DNA of 22,192 nucleotides, taken from assembly GCA_032718475.1 (NCBI GenBank), contig JAUCBJ010003845.1, positions 1 to 22,192 of the forward strand. The letters run 5' to 3'. The position numbers and the translations under genes were made by a program. The notes under the pieces are model-generated. The model ran no database searches. It saw nothing but the letters and a program-made list of their open reading frames with translations, and was not told where the DNA came from. Numbering within the stretch: the first letter of the stretch is position 1; every line of letters starts with the position of its first letter. The DNA is from Nemertoderma westbladi (Eukaryota; Xenacoelomorpha; Nemertodermatida; Nemertodermatidae). Positions 19,309 to 22,192 of the stretch are shown one piece after another.

Positions 19309-19792
19309 AGTGGGGGTTGGGGGTGCTTTTTTGCCGAGTCAGCTCTCGGGGCAAATACCACACCCTGGTTTGCCATTCCACAGGGTGGGTGTCGCAATGG
19401 AGTCAGATATGAGGCCCATCACCCATATCTACTCTGGCGCACATGACCCACCATTGGATGATGCAGCTCATCTGCTGGGTCATGCCCTGTACCCTTGCTG
19501 CCAGGTGCAGGTCGCAGTGAAGTGCTCTCAGAGTGGACATGAGAACACTCTACTCCTGACCAGCCATTGGTAGATCACCATCTGCCTTGTCAGGCCATAT
19601 ACCCCTGCAGCCAAGTATATGGGTCCTTAATCCAGGACCAAGGGCGTTCTTATCCCAGAACGAAGGGGGTCCTAGTTACAGGACCAGATTTGCCCTAGTA
19701 AGAGGGTCTATGCAGCTACAGGTGGCACCTCCTTTATGCTGCATGGAGGTGGCAAGTTTTCTTGATCAATGACCTAGAATACCTGACCTGAC
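19309..19792 (-). other. LINE-C 5' UTR with a chain of hairpins
   Basis: An untranslated leader. Three short inverted repeats lie in a row: GGTCC/GGACC (19622-19626, 19635-19639), GTTCT/AGAAC (19646-19650, 19657-19661) and GGTCCT/AGGACC (19668-19673, 19680-19685). A fourth stem, CACCTCC/GGAGGTG (19726-19732, 19745-19751), has a counterpart in LINE-B. The leader begins with the shared ACCTGACCTGAC motif (plus-strand reading). Confidence 0.55.
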
Positions 19793-19816
19793 CATAATCC
19801 TGAAAATAATGACCTG

Positions 19817-21188
19817 ATTTGTGGGTAAAAGTTACACGAACTTACCATACTTGATCACCACATTTGTGGGTAACAGTTACACGAACTTACCAAACTTGAT
19901 CACCACATTTGTGGGTAACAGTTACACGAACTTACCAAACTTGATCACCACATTTGTGGGTAACAGTTACACGAACGTACCAAATTTGATCACCACATTT
20001 GTGGGTATCAGTTACATGAACTTACCAAACTTGATCACCACATTTGTGGGTAACAGTTACACGAACTTACCAAACTTGATCACCACATTTGTGGGTAACA
20101 GTTACACGAACGTACCAAACTTGATCACCACATTTGTGGGTAACAGTTACATGAACTTACCAAACTTGATCACCACATTTGTGGGTAACAGTTACACGAA
20201 CTTACCAAACTTGATCACCACATTTGAGGGTAACAGTTACACGAACTTACCAAACTTGATCACCACATTTGTGGGTAACAGTTACTACACGAACTTACCA
20301 ATCTTTATCACCACATTTGTGGGTAACAGTTACACGAACTTACCAATCTTTATCACCACATTTGTGGGTAACAGTTACACGAACTTACCAAACTTGATCA
20401 CCACATTTGTGGGTAACAGTTACACGAACTTACCAATCTTTATCACCACATTTGTGGGTAACAGTTACACGAACTTACCAAACTTGATCACCACATTTGT
20501 GGGTAACAGTTACTACACGAACTTACCAATCTTTATCACCACATTTGTGGGTAACAGTTACACGAACTTACCAATCTTTATCACCACATTTGTGGGTAAA
20601 AGTTACACGAACTTACCAAACTTGATCACCACATTTGTGGGTAACAGTTACACGAACTTACCAAACTTGATCACCACATTTGTTGGTAACAGTTACACGA
20701 ACTTACCAAACTTGATCACCACATTTGTGGGTAACAGTTACACGAACGTACCAAACTTGATCACCACATTTGTGGGTAAAAGTTACACGAACGTATCAAA
20801 CTTGATCACCACATTTGTGGGTAAAAGTTACACGAACTTACCAAACTTGATCAACACATTTGTGGGTAAAAGTTACACGAACTTACCAAACTTGATCACC
20901 ACATTTGTGGGTAAAAGTTACACGAACTTACCAAACTTGATCACCACATTTGTGGGTAAAAGTTACACGAACTTACCAAACTTGATCACCACATTTGTGG
21001 GTAAAAGTTACACGAACTTACCAAACTTGATCACCACATTTGTGGGTAAAAGTTACACGAACTTACCAAACTTGATCACCACATTTGTGGGTAAAAGTTA
21101 CACGAACTTACCAAACTTGATCACCACATTTGTGGGTAAAAGTTACACGAACTTACCAAACTTGATCACCACATTTGTGGGTAATAGT
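19817..21188 (-). repeat. 45-bp minisatellite, about 30 units, each carrying an exon end and 5' splice site
   Basis: There are about 30 units by my count, 28 of 45 bp and two of 48 bp. In host-gene sense each contains TTACCCACAAATGTGGTGAT, then CAAGTTTG and GTAAGTTCGTGTAAC. The unit at the right end is the real exon end (21157-21188) plus its donor; the rest lie in the intron. By my reading 26 units keep GTAAGT, three have GTACGT and one has lost the GT. Units near the exon are almost uniform (GTAAAAGTTAC type), while the distal ones vary more. The plus strand gives a 527-codon open frame because the unit is 15 codons long. In host sense every frame has a stop in each unit, so the array is not coding. 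Confidence 0.95.
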
Positions 21189-21400
21189 CTCCTTGTAGTC
21201 AGGTGGATACTCAACTCCGTTCTCATCGTAACATTTGGGGCATTCCTCGACACAATTACCTTCATCATCTTCCATTTGACCTTCAGGACAGCAGCAGCCA
21301 GTTACGCAATCCGACTCATCCACACACCAATCACCTTGCCCAGAGCAGAACTTATCACATTGATTGGCGCAGTTGCATTGGACTTTGGGAGGGTTGCAAG
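21157..21400 (-). CDS. SCO-spondin/mucin-like protein, exon with TIL domain and start of a short VWC-like module
   Basis: The acceptor is GCAAATTTTTCAG and the donor TTTG/GTAAGT at 21156. Two leading bases complete a Thr codon (A+CT). The exon has a cysteine-rich TIL (trypsin-inhibitor-like) pattern: CNPPKVQCNC, CDKFC, then CVTGCCCPEGQ and GNCVEEC. A VWC-like start follows (CYDENGVEYPPDY, then THKCGDQV). It ends with two bases of a Cys codon, completed by exon 15676-15798. Its last ~32 bases form unit one of the 45-bp minisatellite, so the end of the coding exon is itself part of a repeat array. Reading past the donor gives TGG TAA, an immediate stop. Confidence 0.9.
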
Positions 21401-21562
21401 CTGAAAAATTTGCGAAAATATTAAAACCTGTAATAATTAATACCAGAAAGGAAGGGAGTCAAACATCATGAAATTTTATTATTTTATTGAAAGTATTGTA
21501 TAGTTTGCTATGCATTAACCCGAAGGTGGCACATGGTATTCAACAATATTGGTTTCACTTAC
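21401..21562 (-). other. Host gene intron 1 of the visible part
   Basis: A phase 1 intron of 162 bases, with donor GTAAGT and acceptor AATTTTTCAG. Confidence 0.85.
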
Positions 21563-21721
21563 TGCATTCCAATATGCAAGCTTGCGTTTCAGTTTTCGTG
21601 TCGCGTACAACAATCGCATTTGCGTTTTCGTCGAATATTGTGCAATTCTTTTTCCGCAACTGAATTCCATGAATGTCACAAGTGGCATTGCAAGGCGTCC
21701 ATACTGACCACGGGTCCCATC
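21563..21721 (-). CDS. SCO-spondin/mucin-like protein, exon with a complete TSP1 repeat
   Basis: The acceptor is ATATTTGTCTAG and the donor is GTAAGT. The exon is phase 1 on both sides, the classic shuffled-module exon. It encodes one thrombospondin type 1 repeat of about 52 residues beginning WDPWSVWTPC, with two overlapping WxxW C-mannosylation sites and CNATC as the first cysteine pair. It ends CILEC. This is the most upstream exon in the window; the signal peptide and N-terminal part lie beyond the right edge. The order TSP1-TIL-VWC-TSP1-VWC-CTCK fits SCO-spondin best. Hemolectin- or mucin-like proteins are alternatives, but they usually lack TSP1. Confidence 0.88.
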
Positions 21722-21970
21722 CTAGACAAATATATTGAAATTACATTTTATTATATTATTCTTTTAGGAATATCTAAAATAAACAATTACATTATTATTG
21801 GTGTGTCTAACTATAAATCATTATATTATTTTTGGTAGATTTGGTAGATCTAAATATTTGGTAGATAATATTAAAATAATAATTATTATAATATAAATAT
21901 GAAATAAATTTAAAGAGTTGAACAGGAATAATGATGCGATTAATATTAAGCAATCTCGGAGGAAAAAAAA
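21722..21970 (-). other. Part of the intron upstream of the first visible exon
   Basis: Very AT-rich sequence with short repeats (TTTGGTAGAT twice, near 21829-21865). No gene is seen. Confidence 0.5.
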
Positions 21971-22110
21971 CTAAATAAAAACTGTAGATTATGTTAATAT
22001 AGATTAAACTAAATAAAAACTGTAGATTATGTTAATATAGATTAAACTAAATAAAAACTGTAGATTATGTTAATATACTAAATAAAAACTGTAGATTATG
22101 TTAATATACT
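21971..22110 (-). repeat. 38-bp tandem repeat at a LINE 3' end
   Basis: Four copies start CTAAATAAAAACTGTAGATT at 21971, 22009, 22047 and 22078. The spacing is 38, 38 and 31 bp, so the third copy lacks 7 bases. It lies directly after the LINE remnant at 22111-22192 (minus reading) and may be the element's tandemly repeated 3' tail. Confidence 0.85.
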
Positions 22111-22192
22111 ACTACTACTAGGTCGAGCGAACTCGGACAGTGGAAATGAGATCCTTCCAGGCTTCCCGATTCTCCATAGTTGTCGCAATTTC
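22111..22192 (-). pseudogene. C-terminal remnant of a further LINE ORF, ending in (TAG)n
   Basis: The minus strand from the window edge reads EIATTMENREAWKDLISTVR and then a TAG stop at about 22120. This resembles the very C-terminus of many LINE ORF2 proteins (basic, with NRxxWxxL). The stop runs into a short (TAG)n microsatellite and the 38-bp repeats. The body of the element would lie beyond the window. At this length the family call is tentative. Confidence 0.45.

Larger units (their letters stand above)
16314..19792 (-). mobile_element. LINE-C: nearly full-length but frameshifted non-LTR retrotransposon in intron 2
   Basis: Read right to left it has a 5' UTR (19792-19309), an endonuclease region (19308 to about 18150), a linker, a reverse transcriptase (about 17620-16750) and a C-terminal region to about 16314. 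It is related to LINE-B but not identical. Its 5' end is only about 25 bases from the edge of the 45-bp minisatellite. I could not define a target-site duplication or 3' tail. It has the same orientation as the host gene. Confidence 0.82.
15799..21156 (-). other. Host gene intron 2, hosting LINE-C and the splice-donor minisatellite
   Basis: A phase 2 intron of 5358 bases with donor GTAAGT at 21156-21151 and acceptor TTTTTATAG. The 19817-21156 part is 45-bp tandem repeats, 16314-19792 is LINE-C, and 15799-16313 holds no gene I can support (a 68-codon minus frame there lacks any family motif). Confidence 0.85.

Noticed and set aside
19817-21188. CRISPR-like array (regular 45-bp repeats)
   Set aside because: There are no unique spacers; repeats are contiguous and vary slightly. 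The context is a eukaryotic intron.
19821-21404. A 527-codon plus-strand frame with a 15-residue repeat (YTNLPNLITTFVGNS), which looks like a repetitive protein
   Set aside because: The frame is open because the minisatellite unit is 45 bp. It runs antisense through a well-supported exon with the host splice donor, has no sign of a promoter or domain, and its tail is just the reverse of coding exon 21157-21400.

Overview
This is an animal (metazoan) genomic window. It has spliced genes with GT-AG introns, secreted cysteine-rich modules (TSP1, TIL, VWC, C-terminal cystine knot), several non-LTR retrotransposons (LINEs), a tRNA-derived SINE relic and minisatellites. The AT-rich introns and the LINE types suggest a marine-invertebrate-like genome, but I cannot assign a phylum from sequence alone.

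Host gene (minus strand, about 9.07-21.72 kb). Seven exons with matching splice phases encode the C-terminal 395 residues of a SCO-spondin/mucin-like secreted protein. The order is TSP1, TIL, short VWC-like, TSP1, VWC, CTCK. The gene starts outside the window to the right. Exons are 21563-21721, 21157-21400, 15676-15798, 11068-11235, 10670-10794, 9719-9868 and 9191-9411 (stop). A poly(A) signal lies about 110 bases after the stop.

Most notable feature. Intron 2 of the visible gene starts inside a minisatellite of about 30 x 45 bp (19817-21188). Its unit is the last ~32 bases of the exon plus the 5' splice site. The exon end and its GTAAGT donor have therefore been copied about 29 more times into the intron. 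Using any donor but the first brings an in-frame stop immediately.

Mobile elements. LINE-A (851 to about 5344, minus) lies downstream of the gene and looks full length, with two uninterrupted ORFs that overlap by 73 nt. LINE-B (about 11486-14655) and LINE-C (about 16314-19792) are related, frameshifted elements in introns 3 and 2; they share a 5'-terminal motif and a covarying 5'-UTR hairpin. A CR1/jockey-like 3' fragment sits in intron 5, and another LINE 3' end sits at the right edge. All five lie in the same orientation as the host gene.

Between the gene and LINE-A, at 5345-8100, is a region without credible ORFs. It has a plus-strand promoter-like array (CRE, CCAAT, HSE-like, TATA), a 63-bp CRE-bearing direct repeat, a poly(C) tract, a GT-rich minisatellite and a plus-strand AATAAA.
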